DNA of 64,000 nucleotides from Candidatus Mycoplasma liparidae (GTDB taxonomy: Bacteria; Bacillota_I; Bacilli_A; Mycoplasmatales; Mycoplasmoidaceae): NCBI GenBank assembly GCA_009884515.1, contig RHHX01000001.1:1-64000 (forward strand), read 5' to 3'. The notes beneath the pieces are model-generated. The model was not told the origin of the DNA, did not search any database, and saw only the letters and a list, made by a program, of their open reading frames with translations. Positions 1 to 11,555 of this stretch are shown here, piece after piece. The position numbers were made by a program, and so were the translations under genes. Numbering within the stretch: the first letter of the stretch is position 1; each line of letters opens with the position of its first letter.

Positions 1-500
1 CCCTCACGGTACTATGCGCTATCGGTGACTAGTTAGTATTTAGGCTTACCCAATGGTCTGGGTGGATTCCGACAGGATTTCACGTGTCCCGCCGTACTCA
101 GGATACTGTTAGGTATAAATACAATTTCGCATACGGGCCTATCACCCTCTCTGGCATGGCTTCCCAACCAATTCTGCTATCGTATTTAAGTCCATATCAC
201 AGTCCTACAACCCCGAGCCGAAGCTCGGTTTGGCCTGTTCCCCTTTCGCTCGCCGCTACTTAGGGAATCACTTCGTTTTCTTTTCCTCTGGTTACTGAGA
301 TGTTTCACTTCACCAGGTATTGCTTTAATAACCTATGTATTCAGTTAATAATAATATATATCTCTATATACTGGGTTCCCCCATTCGGAAATCACCGGAT
401 CATAGCCTCTTATCGGCTACCCGGTGCTTATCGCAGATTTGCACGTCCTTCATCGCCTACTAGTCCCAAGGCATTCACCATAAGCCCTTAGTAACTTATT
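1..500 (-). rRNA. rrl: 23S ribosomal RNA, 5' part
   Basis: Read on the minus strand, the sequence just below 500 gives the conserved 23S beginning, with the GGTGAATGCCTTGG block at about 463-476. The conserved domain I sequence continues to the window edge, where the gene is cut. The mature 5' end is placed near 500 by similarity to other 23S genes and may be off by a few bases. It lies downstream of the 16S gene on the same strand. Any reading frame here is spurious. Confidence 0.95.
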
Positions 501-800
501 ATGAATCCTACTTCATTTTTTATTGTGATCATTCTTGATGATTTTTTATTCTTTTTGTAATTGTTATACATTTTCTTCAAATGTATGACTAGAAAGATTT
601 GTTGATAATATTCAGTTTTCAAAGATCTATCATCTTTATAAAAATTAATTTATAAAGGAGAGATTTCTCTCTCAAAACTAAATACAACCCGACCTTACCA
701 ATATTTTTAATATTATATTAAAACATCTTGAATAAGGATTTTTGTCTTTGTATAAGTACACTGTTAAATTTCTGTGTTCGTAAAATTAATTTTACTCCGT
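501..800 (-). other. 16S-23S internal transcribed spacer without tRNA
   Basis: This spacer of about 300 bases is AT-rich and I see no tRNA cloverleaf in it, as is usual in mycoplasmas. On the minus strand it holds a CTTTGAAAACT box at about 618-628, a boxA-like leader element also found before the 16S gene, and the distal half of the 16S processing stem at 674-691. Confidence 0.8.
674..691 (-). promoter_or_regulatory. 16S processing stem, 3' arm
   Basis: These 18 bases are the exact reverse complement of 2317-2334, upstream of 16S. In the primary transcript the two arms would pair around the whole 16S RNA, forming the usual RNase III processing stem. The complementarity is seen directly; the RNase III role is inferred from other bacteria. 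Confidence 0.8.
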
Positions 801-2312
<1,512 letters not shown>

Positions 2313-2316
2313 TTGA

Positions 2317-2334
2317 CGGGTTGTATTTAGTTTT
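2317..2334 (-). promoter_or_regulatory. 16S processing stem, 5' arm
   Basis: This is the exact reverse complement of 674-691. The adjacent minus-strand TTCTTTGAAAAC (2331-2342) is the boxA-like motif that precedes rRNA genes in many Firmicutes and mollicutes. Confidence 0.8.
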
Positions 2335-2396
2335 CAAAGAACAATCGATATTTTTTGAACTAATATTTAATATTATGTTTCAAAAGATACTTTTTA

Positions 2397-2425
2397 ATTA
2401 TACATAAAATTTTTAAAAAAGTTAA
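2397..2425 (-). promoter_or_regulatory. rRNA operon promoter
   Basis: On the minus strand, TTAACT (2420-2425) is followed after 17 bases by TATAAT (2397-2402). That places transcription start near 2390, about 80 bases before 16S. The spacing and boxes match a housekeeping sigma promoter. The -35 box lies inside the hairpin that ends the upstream mtaB gene. Confidence 0.65.
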
Positions 2426-2447
2426 AAAATAACAATTATTTTTTAAC
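2421..2447 (-). terminator. Hairpin over the mtaB stop codon
   Basis: A perfect 12-base inverted repeat with a CAA loop (GTTAAAAAATAA / TTATTTTTTAAC) covers the mtaB stop codon. It is followed on the minus strand by a T-run. It could end the mtaB transcript just before the rRNA promoter, but it is very AT-rich and therefore weak. Confidence 0.45.
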
Positions 2448-3728
2448 TTTTAAAATTAAGTTGTTTAAAAAAACTTTTTCTACTAAAAAAATACCAATAT
2501 TATTTGTAGAAATTTCCTCATTTGAACGGTAAATACAATTAACATATTCAGAGGTTTTGCCTTCATAAAGGTTGTTTTTACTCGATTCAAAGATTACTCT
2601 TACTTCTTTATTAACAAAAGTTTTTAAATAGTTTTTAACTAATTCATGAGAAAGTTTAATCAGTTCATCAGTTCTAATTTTTTTAATTTTTGAATCTACT
2701 TCAAGATAATTACTAGCTTTAGTATTTTTTCTCGTTGAAAAAGGAAAAACATGCAAAGAAGAAAATTTCATTTCTTTAATAAATTTGATGGTTTCAAGAT
2801 GATCAGTTTCAGTTTCAGTTGGAAAGCCAGCAATGACATCAGTTGATATTGAAACATCAGAAGATTTGGTTCTAATTTTATTAAATAAAATTCTAATATC
2901 ATTAGTTGTATATTTTCGATGCATTTTTTCAAGAACATTATTTGATCCTGATTGAAGACAAATATGTCAATGATTAGCAAACCTATTTTTATTAGTAGTA
3001 ATAACTTCAATCATTTCATCAGTTATTTGAAATGGTTCAATTGAAGAAATTCTAATTCTAAAGTCACCTTCTATTTTATTAATAGCTACTAATAAATCAT
3101 AAAAGGTGTATTCTTCATTAATATAGCCAGCAATATTAACCCCTGTTAAAACAATTTCTCGATAACCACTTTTGCTTAATAATTTAACTTCATTAATAAT
3201 AGAATTAAAAGCTTGTGATCTTTGTTTTCCTCTTGTAAAAGGAATAATACAATATGAGCACATAAAATTACAGCCGTCTTGGATTTTAAGATATGCTCTT
3301 GTTTTATTTTGATTAATCACAAAATCATTTTTTTCAAATTCTTTTTCAATCATTAAATTGCTAATTTTAACAATTTTCTCTTTGTTATTTTCATATGCTT
3401 TTATTAAACTAATCAAGTCATTTTTATATTTATTACCAATAATAATGTCAGCTAGTTTTAAAGCTAAAATTTCTTTACTATTAACTTGAGAATAACATCC
3501 CATTACAATAACTAAAGCATTAGGATTATTTCTCCTAGCTTTAGAAATCATATTTCTTGATTTTGAATCAGCATTATTGGTAACTGAACATGTATTAATA
3601 ATATAGATATCAGCTAGATTATTAAAATCATGTTCAATATATCCAAAAGATAAAAGGTCATTTCTAGCAGCATCTGATTCATATGAATTAACTTTACAAC
3701 CTAAAGTTTTAATAGCAAAACTATTCAT
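2436..3728 (-). CDS. mtaB: tRNA methylthiotransferase, MtaB type
   Basis: This 430-residue radical-SAM methylthiotransferase would convert t6A37 to ms2t6A37 in tRNAs that read ANN codons. Near residue 1 the MiaB/MtaB N-terminal domain starts with IKTLGCKVN, then NTCSVTN and VMGCYSQ supply the cysteines of the auxiliary cluster. CNFMCSYC is the radical-SAM CxxxCxxC. The ISTDVIAGFPTETE block is typical, and a TRAM-like domain ends the protein. An in-frame TGA (FANHWHICLQSG) reads as Trp. The ATG at 3728 overlaps the stop of the preceding gene (ATGAATAG), so the two are coupled. MtaB is favoured over MiaB by the LGCKVN and NTCSVT wording. Confidence 0.9.
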
Positions 3729-4314
3729 TATCAGTTTTACTATTATTATCCATATCAAGATACTTATCAGAATGTTGATATGGCTCTTCTTTACTTTCTT
3801 CAGTAACTTCTTCGTTATATTCGTCAACTTGTTTAGAAATTGATTTTCTTCTTTCTTCATCAAAAGAAATTCGATAGTTAATATAAGTAAAAAAGGTCGT
3901 TGTTAAAATTCCAAAAAACCCAGAAACAACTAAACCAGCAATGATTAAACTTAATCTCATAATATAAATATCCTGACTAGTAGCATCAATAGTTAAAGAA
4001 GCAGCTAAAATTACTAATAAAATTGGAAAGAAACTATTAAATAAGGAAACATAACCAATATTCTTAACCATTTTAAATAATTTAGGATTAGTATGAAAAA
4101 TCCTGTATTTTAAATCAGCATATAATCTGATTTGAAATAAAGCAATAATTAAAACTGAAAAAACCATTGAAACTAACGGTGCAATTAATAAATAAACAGG
4201 TTCATAAGGTAAAGAATTACTATTATAATTAGTTAACATAAATAAAGAAATAGCAACACCAATAAAAATTAAAAGATTACTAATTAATAATATGTAAAAA
4301 TTACTTTTTTTCAT
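3721..4314 (-). CDS. Conserved membrane protein, unknown
   Basis: I do not recognise this 197-residue protein. It has four likely membrane segments, at about residues 5-28, 40-60, 90-112 and 120-147. A charged, Glu-rich cytoplasmic tail (about 155-197) ends in DNNSKTDNE. It starts at ATG 4314, preceded by GGAGAAAT. It overlaps mtaB by 8 bases, so the two form one operon. No enzyme motif is visible. Confidence 0.75.
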   Translation of the reverse strand: MKKSNFYILLISNLLIFIGVAISLFMLTNYNSNSLPYEPVYLLIAPLVSMVFSVLIIALFQIRLYADLKYRIFHTNPKLFKMVKNIGYVSLFNSFFPILLVILAASLTIDATSQDIYIMRLSLIIAGLVVSGFFGILTTTFFTYINYRISFDEERRKSISKQVDEYNEEVTEESKEEPYQHSDKYLDMDNNSKTDNE

Positions 4315-4375
4315 TATTTCTCCATTGATTAAAAAAAATAAAATTTATCTTATTTTAACATAATATAAGTTTTTA

Positions 4376-4774
4376 TTATTTTAGTACTTTTTCTAAAATA
4401 GCATTAATAAATTTATAAGCAGGATTATCATCAATTCCAAAGTTTTTAGAGGTAATTATTGCTTGATCAATCATGATTATTTTTGCTATTTTAAGAACAT
4501 TTGATTCACAAACTGTTGCTATTAAAATTGCTTTATCATGAAAACTAATATTATTTCAAGATCATTCTTGAGAAATATTACTTATTAATAATTTAACAAT
4601 ATCTTCTTTATGATCAGCATAATATTCAATACATTTTAAATAATCAGCATCAAATTCAAAAATTTCTAAAGCATTAGCTCTAATTTCTTCACTAGAATTG
4701 TTTCTAAATAAACAACTAAAAATATATTGAAATAAATTAACTCTTTTTTCTCATTGATGTTTAATTTCTGACAT
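4376..4774 (-). CDS. nusB: Transcription antitermination factor NusB
   Basis: This all-helical RNA-binding protein of 132 residues works with NusE (S10) on boxA of rRNA transcripts. The C-terminal signature DQAIITSKNFGIDDNPAYKF followed by INAILEKVLK is the NusB hallmark. Three TGA codons read as Trp, including EWSW near residue 72, which is why simple reading-frame tools miss it. The ATG at 4774 overlaps the efp stop (TAATG), giving efp-nusB coupling, an arrangement also common in other Firmicutes. Confidence 0.9.
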
Positions 4775-5340
4775 TATTTAGTTCTACCGATATATTTACC
4801 AGTTCTAGTATCAATAATTACCTTTTCATTCTTTTTAACAAAATGAGGTACTGATATTTCAAAACCAGTTGCTATTCAAGCTTTTTTTGTAACATTTTGA
4901 ACAGTATTACCTTGAACAGCTTCTTCAGCTTCAGTTAATACAAAAGTCATTTGGTCAGGAAGATTTATTCCTAATAATTCAGTTTCAACAATGGCAACAA
5001 TAATTTCAGTTCCTTCAACTAAGAATTTCTTTTCTCATTGTAGTTTACTTTCAGGAATTTCAATTTGTTCTCATGTTTCATTATCAATAAAAACATAATT
5101 AGTATTATCAATATAAGAGAAGTTCATTTTCTTATTTTCAATAATTGCTTGTTCAAGTTTTTCACCAGTTAAAACTTCGACAGTAATTGTTCCTGTTTTT
5201 AAATTTTTAACTTTACATTTAACAATACCTTCACGCATTGCTGTTTTATTGAAAGAATTTTCAATAACTTGATATAAATTATTTCTAAATCAAAAAGTAT
5301 TGCCTTCTCTAAGATCTTTAGCATTGATAATATTGCCCAT
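4774..5340 (-). CDS. efp: Elongation factor P
   Basis: EF-P helps ribosomes through proline-rich stretches. The protein is 188 residues, the family norm. It starts [20 protein letters not shown] and ends TGKYIGRTK, with the KOW and OB-fold regions between. The ATG at 5340 follows AGAGGATAGACT, a good ribosome-binding site. It is the first gene of efp-nusB. The 79-base gap to tpiA must hold two divergent promoters. Confidence 0.93.
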
Positions 5341-5419
5341 AGTCTATCCTCTATTTTTAACTTTTATATTATATTATTTTTTGCTTATAATAATATATAT
5401 AAATATAGAAAGAAAAAAT

Positions 5420-6160
5420 ATGTCTCAAAAATATATTATCGGAAATTGAAAATGCAATATGAATAAAGGGGATTTCTTTGAATGAAATAAATCTTTTCAT
5501 GCTTATTTAATTCCCAAAGAAATTAAAGTTATTGTCGCAATTCCAAACTTATATTTTCTAGCAATTGAAAATATTAAGAACAAAGATTTAAAAATAGCTA
5601 GTCAAGATGTTTTTGCAAAGGACTTTGGTGCTTTTACTGGCAGATTATCAATTCCACATTTAATTGATAACAACATTGAAAATGTCATTATTGGTCATAG
5701 TGAACAAAGATTATATAATGATAATTCAAATGAAAAAATTAATGAAAAAATTAATTGATTAATGGAAAAAAATATTAATGTTATTTTTTGTATTGGCGAA
5801 AATATTAATATTTATAATGCTAATACACAAGAAGCATTTTTAAAGGAACAAATTCTTTCAGGAATTAAAAATCTTGATAAAAGTAATGAAAATAAAGTAA
5901 TTATTGCTTATGAACCTATTTGAGCAATTGGCACTAATAAAATTGCTGATGTTACTTATATTGAAAAAACGCTTAACTTTATTAAAGATGTTTTAAAAGA
6001 ATTAAACTTAAGTATTGATCTTGTTTATGGTGGAAGTGTTAATTTAAATAATATTGCTTCAATTATCAATATTAAGAATAATTCAGGTGTTTTAATTGGT
6101 AATGCATCTCTTGATGCTGATAATTTTATTAAAATGATTGAAGTTATCAATGAAAACTAA
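5420..6160 (+). CDS. tpiA: Triosephosphate isomerase
   Basis: This enzyme interconverts dihydroxyacetone phosphate and glyceraldehyde 3-phosphate in glycolysis. The 246-residue protein begins KYIIGNWKCNMNKG (N and K catalytic). It has IGHSEQR with the electrophilic His, and AYEPIWAIGT with the catalytic Glu in loop 6. VYGGSVN and LIGNASLD complete the phosphate site. The start is ATG 5420. The end overlaps gpmI by 11 bases, so two glycolytic genes are coupled. Confidence 0.97.
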
Positions 6161-7640
6161 AATACATAAAAAAGTTATTTTGATAATTATTGATGGTTTT
6201 GGAGTTGGTAAAGATGATGAAAATAATGCTATTTTTTCTTCAAAACCAACAACTTGAAATTTATTAAAAAAAGAATATCCAAATACAGAATTACATGCAA
6301 GTGAAGAATATGTTGGTTTACCAACTAATCAATTTGGTAATTCTGAAATTGGTCATTTAACAATTGGTAGTGGAAAAATAATTAAAATTGGTCTTCCTTT
6401 AATTAATGACTATATTATTGAAAAAAAACTTGAAACTAATCAAACTCTTTTAAATGAAATTAATAATTGTAAAAAAAATAATCATAACTTTCATATCTTT
6501 GGAATTTATTCAACTGGTGGTGTTCATGGTCATTATCAACATATTCATGAATTAATTAATATTTGTAATGAACATGATTTAATTCCAATTGTTCACTTAT
6601 TTAGTGATGGTAGAGATACGCAACCAAATGAATTTATCAAACTTTATGAAGAATTTAATAAATTTTATTTAAAGTTAAATAAAGCTAAATTAGGAAGTAT
6701 TTCTGGTCGATATTGAAGTATGGACAGAAATAGTGATTTTGATAAGACAAATAGTCTTATAAAATTATTATTTAAAAATAATAATAAGTTAAGTGTTGAT
6801 CAATATTTTGATGACCAAATTAGTAAAAATAATTCAGATGAATTTTTTGAACCTATTAGTTTTTTAAATGAAGAAAATTATTTAAAAAATGATGATCTTT
6901 GTTTCTTTAGTAATTATCGAAATGATCGAATTTGACAACTTGCTAAACAATTAAAAAATAATTCTTTTAATATCAATTTAAAAACATTATCTTTAGTTAC
7001 TTTAAAATCAACTGATATTGATAATTTTATTATTAATGTGGACATTAAAAATAAGAGTTTGGGTATGATTATTGATGAAAATAATTTAAAACAAATAAGA
7101 ATTGCTGAAAGTGAAAAATTTCCTCACGTAACTTATTTCTTTGATTCTTTAAAAAATGTTGATTTAAATAATTATCAAACTATTAAAATACCATCAAAAA
7201 AAGTTAAAACTTATGATTTATTTCCGAAAATGTCAGCTAGTGAAATTACTAATGAAATCATTAAAAATATTAGTGATTTTGATTTTTTTGTTGTTAATTA
7301 TGCCAATGCTGATATGGTTGGTCATTCTGGTAAACTTTTGGAAACAAAACAAGCAATCTCATTTATTGATAATGAATTAAAAATATTATATAATAATATA
7401 GTTTTAAATGATTTAGCAACGTTAGTTATCACATCTGATCATGGTAATGCTGATATTATGATTGATGATGATAACAAACAAGTTAAGACTCATACGTTAA
7501 ATAAAGTTCCTTTTTTGATAACTGATAAAACTATATTATTAATTGATAATAAAAATAACTCTTTAACAAATATTGCAAATACAATTTTAAAATTATTTGG
7601 AATTGATGAAGATGTAAATAAAGATAAAGCATTATTTTAA
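6150..7640 (+). CDS. gpmI: Phosphoglycerate mutase, cofactor-independent
   Basis: This Mn-dependent enzyme converts 3-phosphoglycerate to 2-phosphoglycerate. It is 496 residues, near the usual 510. The N-terminal IIIDGFGVG holds the first metal Asp. GNSEIGHLTIGSG carries the phosphorylated Ser near residue 64. SDGRDT, NYANADMVGHSG and TSDHGNADIM supply the remaining metal and substrate ligands. The start lies inside tpiA. Two TGA codons read as Trp (GRYWSMD, DRIWQLA). Confidence 0.95.
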
Positions 7641-7654
7641 ATTATTAGGTGTAC

Positions 7655-8761
7655 ATGAAAAAAGAAAAAGAAAAGCAAATTATTGATAATAATGTTCAAA
7701 AAGTTGGAGTAACTAAAGGAACAGAATTATTAAAAAATCTTTTAAAAGAAAATAATCTTCTAGTAATAACTAATATTTTATTATTAGCAATATCAGTAAT
7801 TACTTTCTTTATTTTATTTTTTGCATCGTTTATAGTAAAAAATAGCTTTGTAATTCCAGGAACATTACCAACTCTTATTTCTCCTTTTTATGAAATATTT
7901 ACTCAAGGTGGTAGCATTGTTACCACTCTTACTGGATTTGCTTTTCTTGCTATCTTTTTAGTTGGATTAGTTATCTTGATTTGTGGATTATCTTTTTTCT
8001 TAACTTTAAGGGGCAAAAAAACTCTTAATAAGTATTCCTTTCTTTTCTCTTTAATAAGTACCCCTTTAATAACAATAATTTTATTTGCTATTTTAATAGC
8101 TGGTCTTATACCTATTAATACTACTAATTTAGCAGCTGCTTTATTACCATTACCTGGAAATATTATGAATAATATTTTTGATAATATTTCACCAATTTGA
8201 ATCTATTATCGAGATGGTTCAGCAACATTAACAACATTGGGGACTTCAGTTATGATTATTACTATGATTATTGCAAGCATAATTTTATTGTTAGCTATTT
8301 TACCATTTATTTTAAGATCAGTTTCTGTTCTTAAGAAAAATAGAGGTAAATTTATTACTGATGTTAAAGAAAAAATAAGTAATATTCAAACAACTGATGC
8401 TAAAGAAACATTTAGACATTTCAAAAAACGTATTAAAATTGTTAATGATGAAAAAGATAAAAAATCAACAGAAAAATTAATTTCTAAAAATAAAAAATCA
8501 GGTGATAATGTTGATTTAAAATATTTTAAAGATGATCAATCTCTTCCAAATGAAGAAATTCTTCCGGGAATGATGATTAATGGAAAACCAATGGAAAACC
8601 AAGATATCGGTTTATTTAGAACTGATATGATTGATGGTACTCCAACTGAAATAATTGATTCTACTTTATTCAAAACTGATATGATTGAATTTGATTCAGA
8701 TTCTGATGATGAAAGCAGAGTAGAAGACTATTTAGATGAAATTATTGGTAAAGATAAATAA
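7655..8761 (+). CDS. Membrane protein with acidic C-terminal tail
   Basis: I do not recognise this 368-residue protein. Residues 1-30 are charged. About four to five hydrophobic segments follow, at about 37-65, 92-120, 128-155 and 195-220. The last 150 residues are soluble, Lys-rich and then very acidic, ending in short repeats of the type LFRTDMIDGTP / LFKTDMIEFDS. A TGA at about 8198 is Trp (SPIWIYYRDG). I chose ATG 7655 because AGGTG sits just before it; a GTG at 7649 is the alternative. It follows gpmI by 14 bases. Confidence 0.75.
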
Positions 8762-8771
8762 ACATTTCAAA

Positions 8772-8805
8772 AAATACTATTAAAATATATAATTTAATAG
8801 TATTT
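8772..8805 (+). terminator. Hairpin between membrane gene and rpmG
   Basis: A 13-base perfect inverted repeat (AAATACTATTAAA / TTTAATAGTATTT) with an 8-base loop follows the stop of the membrane protein. The T-run after it is short, so termination may be partial. Confidence 0.5.
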
Positions 8806-8824
8806 AATTTAAAAAAGGATTATT

Positions 8825-8992
8825 ATGGCAATAAAAAGAGCAATTAGATTGCAATGTACAGAGTGTAAAGAGATAAATTATTTATCTAAAAAAAACCAAA
8901 AAGAAAACCCCGATAAATTAGAGTTAAATAAATTCTGTAATAGATGTAGAAAAGTTACAAACCATAAAGAAACAAAAGATGTTAAAAAATAA
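8825..8992 (+). CDS. rpmG: Ribosomal protein L33
   Basis: This 55-residue protein has two CxxC pairs (CTEC and CNRC), the zinc-binding form of L33. AAAGGA lies upstream of ATG 8825. The stop overlaps the start of the next gene (ATGTTAAAAAATAA), so they are coupled. It is too short for many gene callers but clear by motif. Confidence 0.92.
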   Translation: MAIKRAIRLQCTECKEINYLSKKNQKENPDKLELNKFCNRCRKVTNHKETKDVKK

Positions 8993-10073
8993 TTATCAAG
9001 AAAAAATTAATTTAGCTGTTAATTTTATAAAAGATAATAACGTTGATGCTTTATTATTAGTTTCCAATATTAATAGATTTTGATTGACTTCTTTTGATTT
9101 TTCTTTAGGTTATATTATTATTAATAAAGATGGTAATGTTGATATTATTAGTGATACTAGATATATTTTAGCTTTAAATGATAAAGTTGAATTTGGTAAT
9201 AAACTTTTATTAAGTGCAGAAAATCCTCTTAATAAATTATTAAATGAAGTTAAAGATAAGTATGGAATTAAAACTATTTTAATTGAAGAAGAGTATTTAA
9301 GTATTGGTGAATATAACAATATTAAAACTATTTTTAAAACTAAACTTTTAAAATCAAAAACTCTTAGAGAAGTTAAATTTGATTATGAAATTGAATTATT
9401 ACAAAAGGCTGCTAATATCCTTGTTGGTATTATTGACTGAGTTAAAACTTTTATCAAACCTGGAATTTCAGAAAAACAATTAGCGAAAAAGATTGACATT
9501 AAAATGCTTGAACTTGGAGCTGAGAGAAATTCTTTTTCAACAATTGTAGCTGCTGGTAAAAATGGATCAAGTCCTCATCATCAACCAAGCAATTATCTTA
9601 TTGAAGATGGTGATATGGTTACCATTGATTTAGGTTGTATGTATGCTAACTATGCTAGTGATATGACAAGATCATTTATTGTTGGTAAAAAAGCTAATAA
9701 TGAAGAAATGGTTGAAATCTATAACCTAGTTAAACTATCACAATCAGAAGGCTTAAAAGCTGCAATTTCAAATGCTAATTCATTTGAAATAGATAAGATT
9801 TGTAGAACACTTATTGATAATAGTAAATATCAAGGCTTATTTGCTCATGGCACTGGTCATGGTGTTGGTATTGAAGTTCATGAATTACCTGTAATAGGAA
9901 CACGTAATCCTGTTATTTTAAAAAATGGTAATGTTATTACTATTGAACCAGGAATTTATAAAAAAGATCTTGGTGGTGTTAGAATCGAAGATACAATCGT
10001 TATCAAAGATAATAAACCAATTATTTTAACTGGAAATAGTCCAAAAGAATTAGAATATATTGAAAATAAATAA
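8979..10073 (+). CDS. pepP: Xaa-Pro aminopeptidase family (M24B)
   Basis: This cytoplasmic metallopeptidase of 364 residues would release N-terminal residues before proline. The N-terminal creatinase-like domain covers about residues 1-125. The catalytic domain shows [20 protein letters not shown] with the two metal Asp. It also has [15 protein letters not shown] (His), ITIEPGIY (Glu) and GGVRIEDT (Glu). The two TGA codons, near residues 36 and 152, read as Trp. The start overlaps rpmG. Confidence 0.9.
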
Positions 10074-10099
10074 TAAAGAATATTTTTGATGAAAATTTT

Positions 10100-10590
10100 T
10101 ACTAAATAAATAACCAATAACATTTGAAATAATCTTCTTTAAAACTAATTACTCTTTTTATAACTGCTTTTTTGTCAAGGAAGTTGATATTTTATTCTGC
10201 TATAAATGTCATTTAACTCAGGAACTATAAACTGCAAAATACCTCTGACACCCACATCTTCATTTTTATTTCTAAGAACATTATGATATTCAAATATTTT
10301 TATATGTAGAACTAAATGTTCTAATAAATTGCAATATACTAATCTGTCTTATTTTTGAAAAATATAAGGATTTTCGCTGAGGTTGTTTTTTTATAGATAG
10401 GTTTATTACTGTATCTTCATCTAAATGATGAGGATATAATCCATGGAATCATCTCTTTATTTTTGGTTGTTCAGAATTTAATTCTTCGTTTCAAAAATAA
10501 TATCCTGGAACTTCTCAATATTTTTCCTTTAATTTATTACAAACTTCTTCATAATCTAATTTTAATAATAATATTAAATATTAAATTAAC
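10100..10590 (-). pseudogene. Decayed HNH-like accessory gene
   Basis: No intact gene lies between 10074 and 10867. On the minus strand two fragments in different frames read as one decayed protein. The first is LDYEEVCNKLKEKYWEVPGY and later GLYPHHLDEDTVINLS. The second is RLVYCNLLEHLVLHIKIFEY then ILQFIVPELNDIYSRIKY. The HHxxED...INLS followed by LVYCNLLEHLLLH pattern is one I associate with small HNH-like proteins of phages and integrative elements in Firmicutes; that link is from memory. There is no start codon and at least one frameshift near 10350. The remaining 10600-10867 is featureless AT-rich DNA. Confidence 0.6.
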
Positions 10591-10867
10591 AAATTTACTA
10601 TTTAATATATTTTTACCAATTTTAAAGTGAATGTTTGCAGGTCTTGTTTTTCATTCTTCTTTTTAAAATTAAAATAATAATGAATATCACATATTTTTTT
10701 GATTTATTTAAAGAAAAAAAGAAAAAAAACAATTCTATATCTTTAAAAAGATTAAGAATCGTTTTTTAATATATTGATTAAAGTAACTTCATTGTTAGAA
10801 GTATTTTATTTCAACTATAAGATAATCAAGATTATTTACTTATTCATTTAAAGCTGCTTTTGATTTT

Positions 10868-11491
10868 TTATTTAGTTCCAAAAATTCGATCACCAGCATC
10901 TCCAAGTCCAGGAATAATAAAACCGTTTTCATTTAACTTTTCATCAATTGAAGCTGTATAGATATCAATATCTGGATGCATATCAACTAATTTATCAATT
11001 CCCAATTGAGTACTAACAATACAAATGAAAGTAATTGAAGCAGGTTTATATTTTTTAATAATATTAACAGCTACACAAGCAGATGCTCCTGTAGCTAACA
11101 TTGGATCTAATAAAATAATGTGAGAATTTTCAGTATGTTTTGGCATTTTAGTAAAATATTCAATAACATCTTTTGATTCTTCATCACGATATAAACCAAT
11201 ATGGCCAATAGCAGCATTAGGAATAACATCTTTAACGCCATCAACCATTCCAAGACCTGCTCTTAAAATCGGGACAAGAATAACTTTTTCTTTTAATTTA
11301 TAACCTTTAGCAACTTTAACAATTGGAGTTTCAATTTCAATTTCAACAATTGGTAAATTTTTAGTAGCTTCATAAGTCATTAACCTTGTTAATTCGATTA
11401 AATAAAATCTAAAAGAAGTAGAAATAGTTCCGATATTTCTCATTCTAGTTAGTTTGTCTTTTATTAAGGGGTGATCAATTACTTTTAACAT
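10868..11491 (-). CDS. upp: Uracil phosphoribosyltransferase
   Basis: This pyrimidine-salvage enzyme makes UMP from uracil and PRPP. It has 207 residues, the family norm. LVPILRAGLGMVDG and the PRPP loop ILLDPMLATGASA are diagnostic. The C-terminal GLGDAGDRIFGTK is the uracil-binding end. It is a single gene, divergent from the pseudouridine synthase to its right. Confidence 0.96.
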   Translation of the reverse strand: MLKVIDHPLIKDKLTRMRNIGTISTSFRFYLIELTRLMTYEATKNLPIVEIEIETPIVKVAKGYKLKEKVILVPILRAGLGMVDGVKDVIPNAAIGHIGLYRDEESKDVIEYFTKMPKHTENSHIILLDPMLATGASACVAVNIIKKYKPASITFICIVSTQLGIDKLVDMHPDIDIYTASIDEKLNENGFIIPGLGDAGDRIFGTK

Positions 11492-11555
11492 TTAATACTC
11501 CATATTAGTTATTATTATATAATATTAAAAAGTAAAAGTTGATTATAAATAACTA

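Noticed and set aside
300..491. Small plus-strand reading frame over the 23S region
   Set aside because: It lies inside conserved 23S rRNA sequence on the opposite strand.
501..800. tRNA genes in the rRNA spacer
   Set aside because: No cloverleaf or GTTCGA-type T-arm is visible.
2768..3010. 80-residue frame inside mtaB
   Set aside because: It overlaps mtaB in another frame and has no ribosome site; mtaB reads through as TGA = Trp.
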